From positions 22,624 to 86,623 of the forward strand of contig JAATGM010000004.1 of assembly GCA_015654675.1 (NCBI GenBank): a stretch of 64,000 nucleotides of DNA. The letters are read 5' to 3'. The stretch comes from Planctomycetota bacterium (GTDB lineage: Bacteria > Planctomycetota > Phycisphaerae > UBA1845 > UTPLA1). Below the pieces are notes generated by a model. That model saw only the letters and a program-made list of their open reading frames with translations. It was not told where the DNA came from and made no database searches. The position numbers and the translations under genes were made by a program. Positions 8,137 through 16,936 of the stretch are shown here, piece after piece (position 1 is the stretch's first letter; each line of letters starts with the position of its first letter).

Positions 8137-9261
8137 ATGATTCGCAATTCGGTCTCCGTCCTGATTCTTGCAACGCTGGCCCTCTCATCGAACCTCAACG
8201 CCCAGGCCCCCGCCTCGGCGCCGGCGGCGCCCAAGGCCGCCGCCCACGGCCCCAAGTTCGTCTGCACGAATTCTCCTTTCAACTTCGGCGCTGTCTGGGC
8301 CGGCTCTCGCATCGACCACAAGTTCCTCGTTCGCAACGACGGCGACGCCCCGCTCCAGATCCTCCAGGCCAAGCCCGCCTGCAGTTGCACCCTCGTCGGC
8401 GACTACCCGCGCATCATTCAGCCCGGCCAGACCGCCGAATTCCCCGCTATCCTCGACACCCGCCACAAGCACGATCAGACCGACGTCGCGCTCGACATCA
8501 CCACCAACGAACCGCTCCCGATGCACAAGCTCGAAATCACCGGCTTCGTGAAAAACGCCCTCAAACTCGAGCCCGTCGGCTCCAACTGGTTTTACGGTAT
8601 CAAGGACGGCAACCCCGAAACCCATACCATCACCCTTAGGAATGGCACCGAGAACGCCGTCCACCTCGAGCTCATCCCCATGCCGGCTACATCCGCCTTC
8701 AATGTCCAGCTTGCCGAAACCAAGCCCGGTCAGGAGTTCACCGCTACCGTCACCGCAAAAGGCCCCTTCAAGGATGGCTCGACGCAGGAGTTCGCCCAGA
8801 TCCGCACCAGTATCCAGGAAGTCCCGATCTACAAGCTCGAGCTCAACGCCTTCAAGCCCCCGCGCATCCAAGTCAGTCCGCCCTACATGGGCGTCGACGG
8901 CAACCAGCGCGAAGTCCAGAAGCGACCGCTCGTCATCATGAACAACGGCAAGACGCCGCTGAACGTCGCTGACATCACCGTCTCCAACGGCCTGTTCAAT
9001 CCGCGCCTCGTGAAGAAAGACACCAACCGCTACGAGTTCGAAATCATCATCCCCCCCTTCTACCGCCCGACCGCCGACGGCGAGACCATCATGTTCAACA
9101 CCGACGACGCCGACATGAAGCAGATCTACGTCCGCGTCGTCCCCTCCGGAAATCCGCCTCCCATCGAGCTCGTCCCGGCCCAGTTCCGCGAAAACGCGCT
9201 CGGCAAAAAACTCCCGACCGTCACCGTCAAAGCCGTCGTCACGAGCGCTCCCTCGCTGTAA
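8137..9261 (+). CDS. Exported DUF1573 protein
   Basis: A 374-residue secreted protein. A signal peptide (MIRNSVSVLILATLALSSNLNA) ends near residue 22. The DUF1573 module follows: FNFGAVWAGSRIDHKFLVRNDGDAPLQI, then KPACSCTLVGDYPRIIQPGQTAE, with the conserved CSC. The rest consists of Ig-like beta segments (for example KKLPTVTVKAVV at the C-terminus), probably one or two more DUF1573-like repeats. These proteins are frequent in Bacteroidetes and Planctomycetes and have no proven biochemical role. It lies 23 bases after the ACT gene and 22 before anmK, so it may be co-transcribed with both. Confidence 0.8.
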   Translation: MIRNSVSVLILATLALSSNLNAQAPASAPAAPKAAAHGPKFVCTNSPFNFGAVWAGSRIDHKFLVRNDGDAPLQILQAKPACSCTLVGDYPRIIQPGQTAEFPAILDTRHKHDQTDVALDITTNEPLPMHKLEITGFVKNALKLEPVGSNWFYGIKDGNPETHTITLRNGTENAVHLELIPMPATSAFNVQLAETKPGQEFTATVTAKGPFKDGSTQEFAQIRTSIQEVPIYKLELNAFKPPRIQVSPPYMGVDGNQREVQKRPLVIMNNGKTPLNVADITVSNGLFNPRLVKKDTNRYEFEIIIPPFYRPTADGETIMFNTDDADMKQIYVRVVPSGNPPPIELVPAQFRENALGKKLPTVTVKAVVTSAPSL

Positions 9262-9283
9262 CCTGCCCGCCTGGCAGGTTGAA

Positions 9284-10426
9284 ATGAATTACCGAATCGC
9301 AATCGGCCTCATGAGCGGAACCAGCGCCGACGGAATCGACGCCGTCGCCTGCCGCGTCACCGGCCGAGGCGACTCGATGCGCGCCACCGTTCTATCGCGC
9401 CACTTCCAACCCTATCCGCCGCGCCTAGCCCGCGAACTCCTCGCCGTCATGGCGCCCGCAGCGACCACCACGGAAGCCATCTGCCGACTCGACGTCCAGA
9501 TTGGCCGCGCCTTCGCGCAAGCCGCCGCCCAACTCATGCGAAAGTCTCGCCTCTCGCCGAAACAAGTCAGCGTCATCGGCTCGCACGGCCAGACCATCTG
9601 CCACCTCCCCGCCGAAGGCGCCACGCTCCAGATCGGCCGCGCCGCCGAAATCGCCGCCCGCACCGGCGTCCCCGTCGTCAGCGACTTCCGCTCGGCCGAC
9701 ATGGCCGTAGGCGGCCAGGGCGCGCCGCTCGTCCCCTGGACCGATTGGCTCCTCCTCCGCGACCCGCGCCGCTCGCGCGTAGTGCAGAACATCGGCGGAA
9801 TCGCCAACCTCACTTGGCTCCCCGCCGGCGGCACCAGCGACCGTGTCATCGCCTTCGACACCGGCCCCGGCAACATGATCATCGACGAGCTGGTTCGCAC
9901 GTTCTCGAAAGGCCGCGAGTCCTTCGACCGCAACGGCCGCAAGGCCGCCCAGGGCCGAGTCGACCCCGACGTTCTCAGGGAATGGTCGCGTCATCCGTTC
10001 TTGCAGGCCCGCCCACCCAAGAGTTGCGGCCGCGAACAATTCGGTCGCGATTTCGTCGCCAACTCGCTCAAGCGCCATCGCAGCAGCAAAATCCCGCCCA
10101 ACGACTGGATCGCCACCGCCACCATGTTCACCGCCACCTCCATCGCCGCCGCCTGCCGGAACTTTCTCCCGCAGCGCGCCGCAATCGACGAACTCATCCT
10201 CTGCGGCGGCGGCGCAAAAAACCCCACCCTCCGTGCCTGGCTAGCCGCCATCCTCGGCCAAACGCGCGTCCGCACCATCGACGAGCTCGGAATCCGTGCC
10301 TCCGACAAAGAGGCCCTCAGCTTCGCCCTCCTCGCCTGCGCCCGCATCGACGCAGTCCCCGCCAATCTTCCGCGCGTCACCGGCGCCCGCCGCCGCGTTA
10401 TCCTCGGACAACTCTCGCACCCATGA
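9284..10426 (+). CDS. anmK: Anhydro-N-acetylmuramic acid kinase
   Basis: AnmK opens the 1,6-anhydro ring of anhydroMurNAc and phosphorylates it to MurNAc-6-phosphate, recycling murein fragments. The 380-residue protein begins MNYRIAIGLMSGTSADGIDA, the family's phosphate-binding signature. Further motifs are VIGSHGQTICHLP, SDFRSADMAVGGQGAPLVP, VQNIGGIANLTWLP, AFDTGPGNMIIDEL and LILCGGGAKNPTL. The length is standard. murQ, whose product acts on the AnmK product, follows after 10 bases, so substrate channelling through one operon is likely. Confidence 0.96.
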   Translation: MNYRIAIGLMSGTSADGIDAVACRVTGRGDSMRATVLSRHFQPYPPRLARELLAVMAPAATTTEAICRLDVQIGRAFAQAAAQLMRKSRLSPKQVSVIGSHGQTICHLPAEGATLQIGRAAEIAARTGVPVVSDFRSADMAVGGQGAPLVPWTDWLLLRDPRRSRVVQNIGGIANLTWLPAGGTSDRVIAFDTGPGNMIIDELVRTFSKGRESFDRNGRKAAQGRVDPDVLREWSRHPFLQARPPKSCGREQFGRDFVANSLKRHRSSKIPPNDWIATATMFTATSIAAACRNFLPQRAAIDELILCGGGAKNPTLRAWLAAILGQTRVRTIDELGIRASDKEALSFALLACARIDAVPANLPRVTGARRRVILGQLSHP

Positions 10427-10436
10427 AAGGCCCCGC

Positions 10437-11378
10437 GTGACCGCCCACCACCCCAAGACCCGCGGACATCTCCCCACCGAGCAGCGCAACCCGCGCTCGA
10501 CGAAAATCGATCGCCTCCCGCTCGAAGCCGCCGTCCGCCTCGTCAACGACGAAGACGCACGCATCGCCGCCGCCGTCCGTCGCGCCGCCCCCGCTATCAC
10601 CCGCGCCATCAAGCTCGTCGAAAACGCCTGGTGCAGCGGCGGCTCCCTCATCTACGTCGGCGCTGGCACCAGCGGCCGCCTCGGCGTCCTCGACGCCGCC
10701 GAATGCCCGCCTACCTTTCGTAGCGACCCGCGCATGGTCCAGGGCCTCATCGCCGGCGGCCGCCGCGCCCTGCAACGCGCCGTCGAAGGCGCCGAGGATG
10801 ACGAACAAGCCGCCCGCGCCGACATCCGCAAGCTCAAGATCGGCCCAAACGACGTCGTCTTCGGAATCGCCACCGGCGGCACCACGCCGTACGTCCACGC
10901 CGCCCTCGCCGAAGCCCGCCGCCGCCGCGCCAAAACCATCTTCCTCGCCTGCGTCCCGAAGCAGCACGCCCGCGCCGCCGTCGACGTCGACATCCGCGTC
11001 GTCACCGGCCCCGAAATCCTCACCGGCTCCACCCGCATGAAAGCCGGCCTCGCGACGAAAATGGTCCTCAACACCATCTCCACCCTCGCCATGGTCCGCA
11101 TCGGCAAGGTCTACGAAAACCTGATGGTCGACCTCAACGCCTATGCCTGCCGCAAACTCACCGACCGCGCCACCCGCATGCTTGCCACCCTCACCGGCCG
11201 CTCATACGCTGAATCTCACGAATTACTGCGAGCCGCGCGCGGAAAAGTGAAGACCGGCCTCGTCATGCACCGCCGCGCCGTATCGCACGACGCCGCCGAA
11301 AAACTGCTCGACCATCATCGCGGAAACGTCCGCGAAGCCCTCGCGCCCGCGCGTCACAAAGCAGGAAAGAAGCGATGA
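10437..11378 (+). CDS. murQ: N-acetylmuramic acid 6-phosphate etherase
   Basis: MurQ removes the lactyl ether from MurNAc-6-phosphate, giving GlcNAc-6-phosphate and lactate. The 313-residue protein carries an SIS fold: LIYVGAGTSGRLGVLDAAECPPTF, then GIATGGTTPYVHAALAEARRR and GPEILTGSTRMKAGLATKMVLN. The N-terminal TEQRNPRSTKIDRLPLEAAVRLVNDED is also typical. The start is GTG at 10437, seven bases after AAAGG; the open frame upstream overlaps the end of anmK and has no homology. The stop overlaps the following thioesterase start by four bases (ATGA). Confidence 0.95.
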   Translation: MTAHHPKTRGHLPTEQRNPRSTKIDRLPLEAAVRLVNDEDARIAAAVRRAAPAITRAIKLVENAWCSGGSLIYVGAGTSGRLGVLDAAECPPTFRSDPRMVQGLIAGGRRALQRAVEGAEDDEQAARADIRKLKIGPNDVVFGIATGGTTPYVHAALAEARRRRAKTIFLACVPKQHARAAVDVDIRVVTGPEILTGSTRMKAGLATKMVLNTISTLAMVRIGKVYENLMVDLNAYACRKLTDRATRMLATLTGRSYAESHELLRAARGKVKTGLVMHRRAVSHDAAEKLLDHHRGNVREALAPARHKAGKKR

Positions 11379-11815
11379 CCACGCCGCCCCGCGAAATGCA
11401 AATCGAACTCCGCGTCCGCTACCCGGAGAGCGACCCGATGGGCTACCTCCACCACGCCCGTTTCTTCGAGTATTTCGAAATGGGCCGCACCGAGCTCCTT
11501 CGCGCCGCCGGCTACCGCTACCGCGACCTCGAAGAGCGCGGCGTCTTCTTCGCCGTCGCCAAAATCGAATGCCGCTTCAAAAGCCCCGGCCGCTACGACG
11601 ACGAGCTCACGCTCTATACCCGCATCGAACGCATGACCCGCGCTCGCATCGACCACTCCTACATCCTCAAACGCGGCGAAATAGTCCTGGCGGAGGCCAG
11701 CTCCACCCTCGCCTGCATCGGCCGCGACGGCCGCCCCCAGCCCATCCCCGACGAACTCTACGTAGACATCCCCGCCGACGACCGATCCCGCCCCGGGAAC
11801 CTTTCTATGCCATAA
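11375..11815 (+). CDS. Acyl-CoA thioesterase, hotdog fold (YbgC/4HBT type)
   Basis: A 146-residue hotdog-fold thioesterase. The signature VRYPESDPMGYLHHARFFEYFEMGRTELLR contains the catalytic aspartate (SDPMG) and the conserved HHA-x-FF-x-YFE helix. Later segments CRFKSPGRYDDELTLYTRIERM and EIVLAEASSTLACIGRDGRPQPIP fit the remaining strands. The natural substrate is unknown; the group includes YbgC (Tol-Pal-linked) and 4-hydroxybenzoyl-CoA thioesterases. It overlaps murQ by four bases, so it is probably translated together with anmK-murQ, although no metabolic link is obvious. Confidence 0.88.
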   Translation: MTTPPREMQIELRVRYPESDPMGYLHHARFFEYFEMGRTELLRAAGYRYRDLEERGVFFAVAKIECRFKSPGRYDDELTLYTRIERMTRARIDHSYILKRGEIVLAEASSTLACIGRDGRPQPIPDELYVDIPADDRSRPGNLSMP

Positions 11816-11862
11816 CCGTCTAACATAGGACCGCCCTCGCGGGCATGTATTGGGAGGTATCC

Positions 11863-13143
11863 ATGTCGCGCTCAAAAGCACTGATCACATTCGTTGTCGT
11901 GGCCGCATTCCTGTCCGTCTCGCTCTGGCGCGTCTCAGCGTATACTCCCGCTCCAATGCAACGATCGTCCAAGCCGCGCATCGAAAACCCGCGAATCCCC
12001 GACGACACGCTGAAATCCCTCGCCGACAGTCACCGCGCCTTCGCCCTCAAGCTCTACCACGCCCTGCCAAACCACAAAACCAACATCGTCTTCTCCCCCT
12101 ACAGCATCGAAGCCGCCCTCGCCATGACCATGGCCGGCGCACGCGGCCAGACCGCGCAACAGATGGCGGCCGCGCTCGATCTCACGCTCCCGCCTCCCGA
12201 CGTCGCCGCCGCCATGAACGCCCTCGACCAGCGCCTCCGCCGCGCCGTCTCGCGCAAGCAAAGCAGCGACGCCGACGCCCTCTCAATCGCCAACGCCATC
12301 TGGCTGCAAAAAGGCGAAACGCTCCTGCCCGCCTATCTCGACTGTCTCGCCGAAAACTTCGGCGCCGGCGTCGGCGAGCTCAACTTCTCCGGCTCCCCAG
12401 CCGAAGCCGCCAAAATCATCAACGATTGGGTCAGCGCCGAAACGAAAGGCAAGATCACCGACTTACTCACTGCCGACGCCGTGCAGAGCGCCCGCCTCGT
12501 CCTCACCAACGCCATCTATTTCAAAGGCATCTGGGCCGAGCAATTCAACAAGCAGGCCACCAACCCCCAACCTTTCCACTTCCTCGACGGCACGTCCGCC
12601 GAAGTCCCCACCATGCACAACGCCGGCCGCCTTCAATACGCCCGACAAGGCGACCTCGAAGTCGTCGAATTGCCCTACCGCAACAGCACGCTCGCCATGC
12701 GCTTCATCGTCCCGGCCGCGGGCAAATTTGACGCTGCCGCAAAAGACCTGAACTCCGCCGCGCTCGCCGCGATATCCGACGGTCTCGCCGCCAAGCAAGT
12801 CGTGCTGTCAGTCCCAAAGTTCAAATTCACCGGCACCATGTCCCTCAACGAAATCCTCATCACTCTCGGCATGAAAGACGCCTTCTCGGGTAGCGCCGAC
12901 TTCAGCGGCATCAACGGAAAGAAAGACCTCTTCATCTCCGACGTCATCCACAAGGCCTTCATCCTTGTGGACGAAGAAGGCACCGAAGCCGCCGCCGCAA
13001 CAGGCGTCGCAATGGCCCGCGCCTCGATCGTGCGCGACCAACCCATCGTCCTCACAATCGACCGCCCATTCTTCTTCCAGATCGTCGACCACGACACCGG
13101 CGAAACGCTCTTCTTCGGAAGCATCGCCGATCCGCGCAAATGA
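11863..13143 (+). CDS. Secreted or membrane-anchored serpin
   Basis: A 426-residue serine/cysteine protease inhibitor of the serpin superfamily. The first ~26 residues (MSRSKALITFVVVAAFLSVS) form a signal peptide or anchor. Core serpin motifs are NIVFSPYSIEAALAMTMAGARG, LTNAIYFKGIWAEQF, VELPYR, KAFILVDEEGTEAAAATGVA and RPFFFQIVDHDTGETLFFGSIADP. The hinge EEGTEAAAAT is the small-residue type required for inhibitory strand insertion. Counting from the hinge glycine as P15, P1 is alanine and P1' is serine (MARA|SI), which predicts an elastase- or subtilisin-like target. The ATG at 11863 follows GGGAGG at 5-base spacing, so it is preferred over 11845. The neighbours do not indicate a target. Confidence 0.93.
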   Translation: MSRSKALITFVVVAAFLSVSLWRVSAYTPAPMQRSSKPRIENPRIPDDTLKSLADSHRAFALKLYHALPNHKTNIVFSPYSIEAALAMTMAGARGQTAQQMAAALDLTLPPPDVAAAMNALDQRLRRAVSRKQSSDADALSIANAIWLQKGETLLPAYLDCLAENFGAGVGELNFSGSPAEAAKIINDWVSAETKGKITDLLTADAVQSARLVLTNAIYFKGIWAEQFNKQATNPQPFHFLDGTSAEVPTMHNAGRLQYARQGDLEVVELPYRNSTLAMRFIVPAAGKFDAAAKDLNSAALAAISDGLAAKQVVLSVPKFKFTGTMSLNEILITLGMKDAFSGSADFSGINGKKDLFISDVIHKAFILVDEEGTEAAAATGVAMARASIVRDQPIVLTIDRPFFFQIVDHDTGETLFFGSIADPRK

Positions 13144-13168
13144 TCTGTGCAAGTCGTCCGCGCAATCG

Positions 13169-14017
13169 CTAAGAAATGAACTCAATCTCCCCCGCATCCG
13201 GCATCAACCCGGCCGCATGTCCGCGCTTCAGCAGCTCGCGCACCGCCGTGCGTCCCCGATCCCCATAATCGAGTGTCCACTTGTTGACGTACATCCCGAC
13301 AAACTTGTCCGTCAGCGGCTTATCTAGGTCGCGCCCAAACGCCAGCGCATAATCAATCGCCTCGCGCCGATGCTCCAGCCCATACTCCACCGACTGCTTC
13401 AGCAACCGCGTAACCTCGACCATCGCGGCGTCCCCCAGATCACGCCGAATCACATTCCCACCCAGCGGCAACGGCAACCCCGTCTGCTCCATCCACCACA
13501 CGCCCATATCCACCACCAGGTGCAGCCCCTGCTTCGCAAACGTGAGTTGCCCCTCATGAATAATCAGCCCCGCATCCACCGCCCCCTTCGCAACGGCGTC
13601 CAAAATCGCATCAAACGGCATCACCGTATGCTTGAACGCCCCCTTCCCCAGACACAGCGACATCGCCAGAAACGCCGTCGTCCGCTCCCCCGGCACCGCA
13701 ATCATCTTCCCCTTCAAATTCGCGATCTTCCACGGCTCGCGCGCCACCACCATCGGCCCATAGCCGTCACCCATGCTGCACCCGCAGTTCATCAGCGCAT
13801 ACCGCTCGCGAACATACGGATACGCATGCAGACTGATCGCCGACAACTCCAGCTCGCCGCGCTCCGCCCGCCGATTCAGCGTCTCAATATCCGCCATCTC
13901 GTGCACAAACCGATACGCCCCCGTATCGATCAAATCCTTCGCCAGCGCATAAAACATGAACGCATCGTCAGGGTCCGGCGAGTGCCCGCATCGAATCAAT
14001 TTCTTGTCCGGCTTCAT
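13169..14017 (-). CDS. mqnD: Menaquinone biosynthesis protein, MqnD type
   Basis: Predicted 1,4-dihydroxy-6-naphthoate synthase of the futalosine route to menaquinone. The 282-residue protein has a periplasmic-binding-protein fold. It starts with HSPDPDDAFMFYALA, the equivalent of the SPCPNDTF motif of MqnD. It continues with LELSAISLHAYPYV, GYGPMVVAREP, KGKMIAVPGERTTAFLAM and DAGLIIHEGQLTF, the last holding the conserved histidine. MqnA (chorismate dehydratase) is a related family, but the SPDPDD motif and HEGQ favour MqnD. It is transcribed divergently from pyrR across an 83-base gap and shows no other menaquinone gene nearby. Confidence 0.8.
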   Translation of the reverse strand: MKPDKKLIRCGHSPDPDDAFMFYALAKDLIDTGAYRFVHEMADIETLNRRAERGELELSAISLHAYPYVRERYALMNCGCSMGDGYGPMVVAREPWKIANLKGKMIAVPGERTTAFLAMSLCLGKGAFKHTVMPFDAILDAVAKGAVDAGLIIHEGQLTFAKQGLHLVVDMGVWWMEQTGLPLPLGGNVIRRDLGDAAMVEVTRLLKQSVEYGLEHRREAIDYALAFGRDLDKPLTDKFVGMYVNKWTLDYGDRGRTAVRELLKRGHAAGLMPDAGEIEFIS

Positions 14018-14100
14018 GAAATCTCCGTCTCCAGCGGGCCGAATTATAGCGGTTGCGACGCCGCTCGCGCCCCGCTATCGTCGATTCAAAGGGCGATCCC

Positions 14101-14622
14101 ATGCGAATTCTCATGGACGAACGCGGCATCCGCGCAGCGCTCGACCACATCGAAAACCAGATCGCGGCCGCCGCCTCGCAGGGCGCCCAGGTCGCCCTCA
14201 TCGGCATCCGCTCGCGCGGCGATGTCCTCGCGCGTCGCATCGCCGACGACCTCGCCCGCCGCGGCGAAAAACCAATCGACCTCGGCACCTTGGACATCAC
14301 TCTCTACCGCGACGACCTCGCCGAAATCGGCCCCTCCGCCGTCGTCCGCACGACTGACATCCCCTTCGACGTCGAAGGCCGCCACATCTTCCTCGTAGAC
14401 GACGTCATCTTCACCGGCCGCTCCATCCGCGCCGCCCTGAACGCCATCATGGACTTCGGCCGCCCGCGCGCCATCCGCCTCGTGGTCCTCGTCGATCGCG
14501 GCGGCCGCGAACTCCCCATTCAGCCCGACGTCATCGGCATCCGAACCGAACGCCCGCAGGAGGAAATACGCGTGCTCCTCAGCGAAACCGACGGCGTCGA
14601 TCGCGTGGAGGTCGGCTCATGA
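14101..14622 (+). CDS. pyrR: PyrR-type pyrimidine regulator / uracil phosphoribosyltransferase
   Basis: A 173-residue phosphoribosyltransferase-fold protein. The PRPP loop reads FLVDDVIFTGRSIRAALNA near residue 96, and LIGIRSRGDVLARRIA supplies the flexible-loop region. In Firmicutes PyrR binds pyr mRNA to cause attenuation; whether this one binds RNA is inferred from family and from its position at the head of pyrB-pyrC. The leader between 14018 and 14100 is short and I see no clear anti-terminator. The start ATG at 14101 was chosen over 14053 because homology begins there. The stop overlaps the pyrB start (ATGA). Confidence 0.9.
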   Translation: MRILMDERGIRAALDHIENQIAAAASQGAQVALIGIRSRGDVLARRIADDLARRGEKPIDLGTLDITLYRDDLAEIGPSAVVRTTDIPFDVEGRHIFLVDDVIFTGRSIRAALNAIMDFGRPRAIRLVVLVDRGGRELPIQPDVIGIRTERPQEEIRVLLSETDGVDRVEVGS

Positions 14623-15614
14623 GCGCCGTCTTCTCCGCCGCCGACGCAACCCGCGGCACCGGCCCCGGCCTGCCCCAGCCCGCCCCCGCCATCTGGCCCT
14701 ACAAGCACCTGCTCTCGCTCGAAGAGCTCACCGCCGAAGAAATCACCCACATCCTCGACACCGCCGAGGCCTTCCGCGACGTCTCCACCCGCAGCGTCAA
14801 AAAAGTCCCCGCCCTCCGCGGCCGCGTCGTCGTCAATCTCTTCTTCGAAGACTCGACGCGCACCAAAGTCAGTTTCACTCTGGCCGCCCAGCGCCTCTCC
14901 GCCGACATCGTCGACTTCTCCGGCAAGAGTTCCTCCGTCAGCAAAGGCGAGAACCTCCGCGACACCCTCCGCAACGTCGAAGCCATGGGCGTCGACATCC
15001 TCATCATCCGCCACGAAGTCTCCGGCGCGGCCGCCCTCGCCGCCCGCTGCGTAAAGTGCTGCGTCATCAACGCCGGCGACGGCCGCCACGAACACCCCAC
15101 ACAAGGCCTGCTCGACATCTTCACCATCCGTCAGGCTAAAGGACGCATCGCCGGCCTCAAAGTCGCCATCGTCGGCGACGTGGCAAATTCGCGCGTCGCC
15201 CGCTCCGACCTGCACGGCTTCAAAAAGCTCGGCGCAGAAGTCATCCTCGTCGGACCGACTACGCTAGTCCCGCGTCACTTCGAGCAAATGGGCGCAACCA
15301 TCTGCCACGACCTCGACGCCGTCATCGCCGAGTGCGACGCCATCTGCATGCTCCGCATCCAGAAAGAGCGCATCGCCTCCAACGTCTTCCCCAGTCTCCA
15401 GGAATACTCGCGCCTCTTCGGCCTCTCCGCCCAGCGCATGCGCCGCGCCAAACCCGACTGCCTCGTCCTCCACCCCGGCCCCATCAATCGCGGCGTCGAA
15501 ATGCAGGCCGAAGTAGCCGACGGCCCACACAGCGCCATCCTGCAACAAGTCACCAACGGCCTCGCCACCCGAATGGCCGTCATGTTCCTCTGCAACCAGG
15601 CGGCCGCCGGATGA
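14619..15614 (+). CDS. pyrB: Aspartate carbamoyltransferase catalytic subunit
   Basis: Condenses carbamoyl phosphate with aspartate, the first committed pyrimidine step. The 331-residue protein has the carbamoyl-phosphate site FFEDSTRTKVSF near residue 84 and INAGDGRHEHPTQGLLDIFTI, which binds both substrates. The C-terminal aspartate domain contains VAIVGDVANSRVARSD and LHPGPINRGVEM. About 25 N-terminal residues before WPYKHLLSLEEL are a low-complexity extension. It overlaps pyrR upstream and pyrC downstream by four bases each, so the three are very likely one translationally coupled operon. No pyrI is seen. Confidence 0.96.
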   Translation: MSAVFSAADATRGTGPGLPQPAPAIWPYKHLLSLEELTAEEITHILDTAEAFRDVSTRSVKKVPALRGRVVVNLFFEDSTRTKVSFTLAAQRLSADIVDFSGKSSSVSKGENLRDTLRNVEAMGVDILIIRHEVSGAAALAARCVKCCVINAGDGRHEHPTQGLLDIFTIRQAKGRIAGLKVAIVGDVANSRVARSDLHGFKKLGAEVILVGPTTLVPRHFEQMGATICHDLDAVIAECDAICMLRIQKERIASNVFPSLQEYSRLFGLSAQRMRRAKPDCLVLHPGPINRGVEMQAEVADGPHSAILQQVTNGLATRMAVMFLCNQAAAG

Positions 15615-16936
15615 CAACAAACAACGACTCCATCCTGATCCGCGCCGCACGCGTCATCGACCCCGCCGCCCAGCGCGACGAAACCGCCGACGTCCTCATC
15701 GCCGACGGCCGCATCCGCCGCGTCGGCCGCATCACCGAATCCGCCGATCAGGCAATCGACGCCGCCGGCCTCATCCTCTGTCCCGGCCTCATCGACATGC
15801 ACGTCCACCTCCGCGAGCCCGGCAACGAGGACGAGGAAACCATCGCCTCCGGAACCGCCGCGGCCGTCGCCGGCGGCTTCACCACCGTCGCCTGCATGCC
15901 CAACACCAACCCGCCGCTCGATAACGAAGCCGCAATCGAGTTCATCTTCCGCCAGGCCGCCCGCTCGGCCCACTGCAATGTGTTGCCCATCGGCGCGCTC
16001 ACCAAGGGCCGCGCCGGAAAAGAGCTCGCCGAAATCGGCCAGATGGTTCGCGCCGGCGCAGTCGCCTTCAGCGACGACGGCTGCGGCGTCGCCAACTCCG
16101 CCGTCATGCTCCGCGCCATGCAATACGTGGCGATGTTCAACAAGCCCGTCATCCAGCATTGCGAAGATGCCGACCTCGCCGCGGGCGGCTGCATGCACCA
16201 GGGCCTCACCTCCACGCGCCTCGGCCTGCCCGGCATCCCCGCCGTCGCCGAAGAAGCCATGATCCAGCGCGACCTGCTCCTCGGCTCCATTACCGGCGCG
16301 CACTATCACGTGGCCCATATCTCGACCGCCGGCGCCGTCCGCATGGTCCGCGAGGCCCGCGCCCGCTCCATCCGCGTCACAACCGAAGTAACGCCGCACC
16401 ACCTCCTCCTCACCGAAGAGGGCTGCGCCGACTACGACACCCATTTCAAAGTGAACCCACCGCTCCGAACCGCAGCCGACGTGGAGGCCTGCCGACAGGG
16501 CATCGTCGACGGAACCATCGACTGCCTCATCACCGACCACGCCCCGCACGCCTCCGAAGAAAAAGAACTCGAGTTCCAGAACGCCCCGTTCGGAATGGTC
16601 GGACTCGAAACCGCCGTCCCGCTGACCATCGAAGCCCTGATCGAATCGCGCCTCATCGACTGGCCGCGCTGGGTCGCCTGCTGGACTTCAAACCCCGCCC
16701 GCATCCTCGGCATCGATCGCGGCACGCTCGCCGAAGGCGCGATCGCCGATATCACGCTCATCGATCCGAGCACATCCTGGCAAATTGACGCGGCCCAGTT
16801 CGCATCACGCAGTCGCAACACTCCCTTCGACAAGCGAACCGTCCGCGGTCGCGCCGCGCTCACCATCGCGAACGGCCTGATCCGCCACAGCACCCTCTCA
16901 GGTGTTTCCCCTACCCAGCTCGAATTGGCACGCTAA
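15611..16936 (+). CDS. pyrC: Dihydroorotase
   Basis: A class I (PyrC/AllB-type) amidohydrolase of 441 residues, closing carbamoyl aspartate to dihydroorotate. The metal-binding motif DMHVHLREPG lies near residue 60. VIQHCEDADLA and AHYHVAHIST supply further histidines, TTEVTPHHLLLTEE precedes the substrate loop, and CLITDHAPHASEEK carries the catalytic aspartate and histidine. The length and class fit the form that occurs beside pyrB. The start overlaps the pyrB stop (ATGA). It ends the operon; a 333-base gene-free stretch follows. Confidence 0.95.
   Translation: MTTNNDSILIRAARVIDPAAQRDETADVLIADGRIRRVGRITESADQAIDAAGLILCPGLIDMHVHLREPGNEDEETIASGTAAAVAGGFTTVACMPNTNPPLDNEAAIEFIFRQAARSAHCNVLPIGALTKGRAGKELAEIGQMVRAGAVAFSDDGCGVANSAVMLRAMQYVAMFNKPVIQHCEDADLAAGGCMHQGLTSTRLGLPGIPAVAEEAMIQRDLLLGSITGAHYHVAHISTAGAVRMVREARARSIRVTTEVTPHHLLLTEEGCADYDTHFKVNPPLRTAADVEACRQGIVDGTIDCLITDHAPHASEEKELEFQNAPFGMVGLETAVPLTIEALIESRLIDWPRWVACWTSNPARILGIDRGTLAEGAIADITLIDPSTSWQIDAAQFASRSRNTPFDKRTVRGRAALTIANGLIRHSTLSGVSPTQLELAR

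Noticed and set aside
15275..16549. 424-residue minus-strand open frame
   Set aside because: Antisense to pyrB and pyrC; composition is Gly/Asp/Val-rich as expected for a shadow frame.
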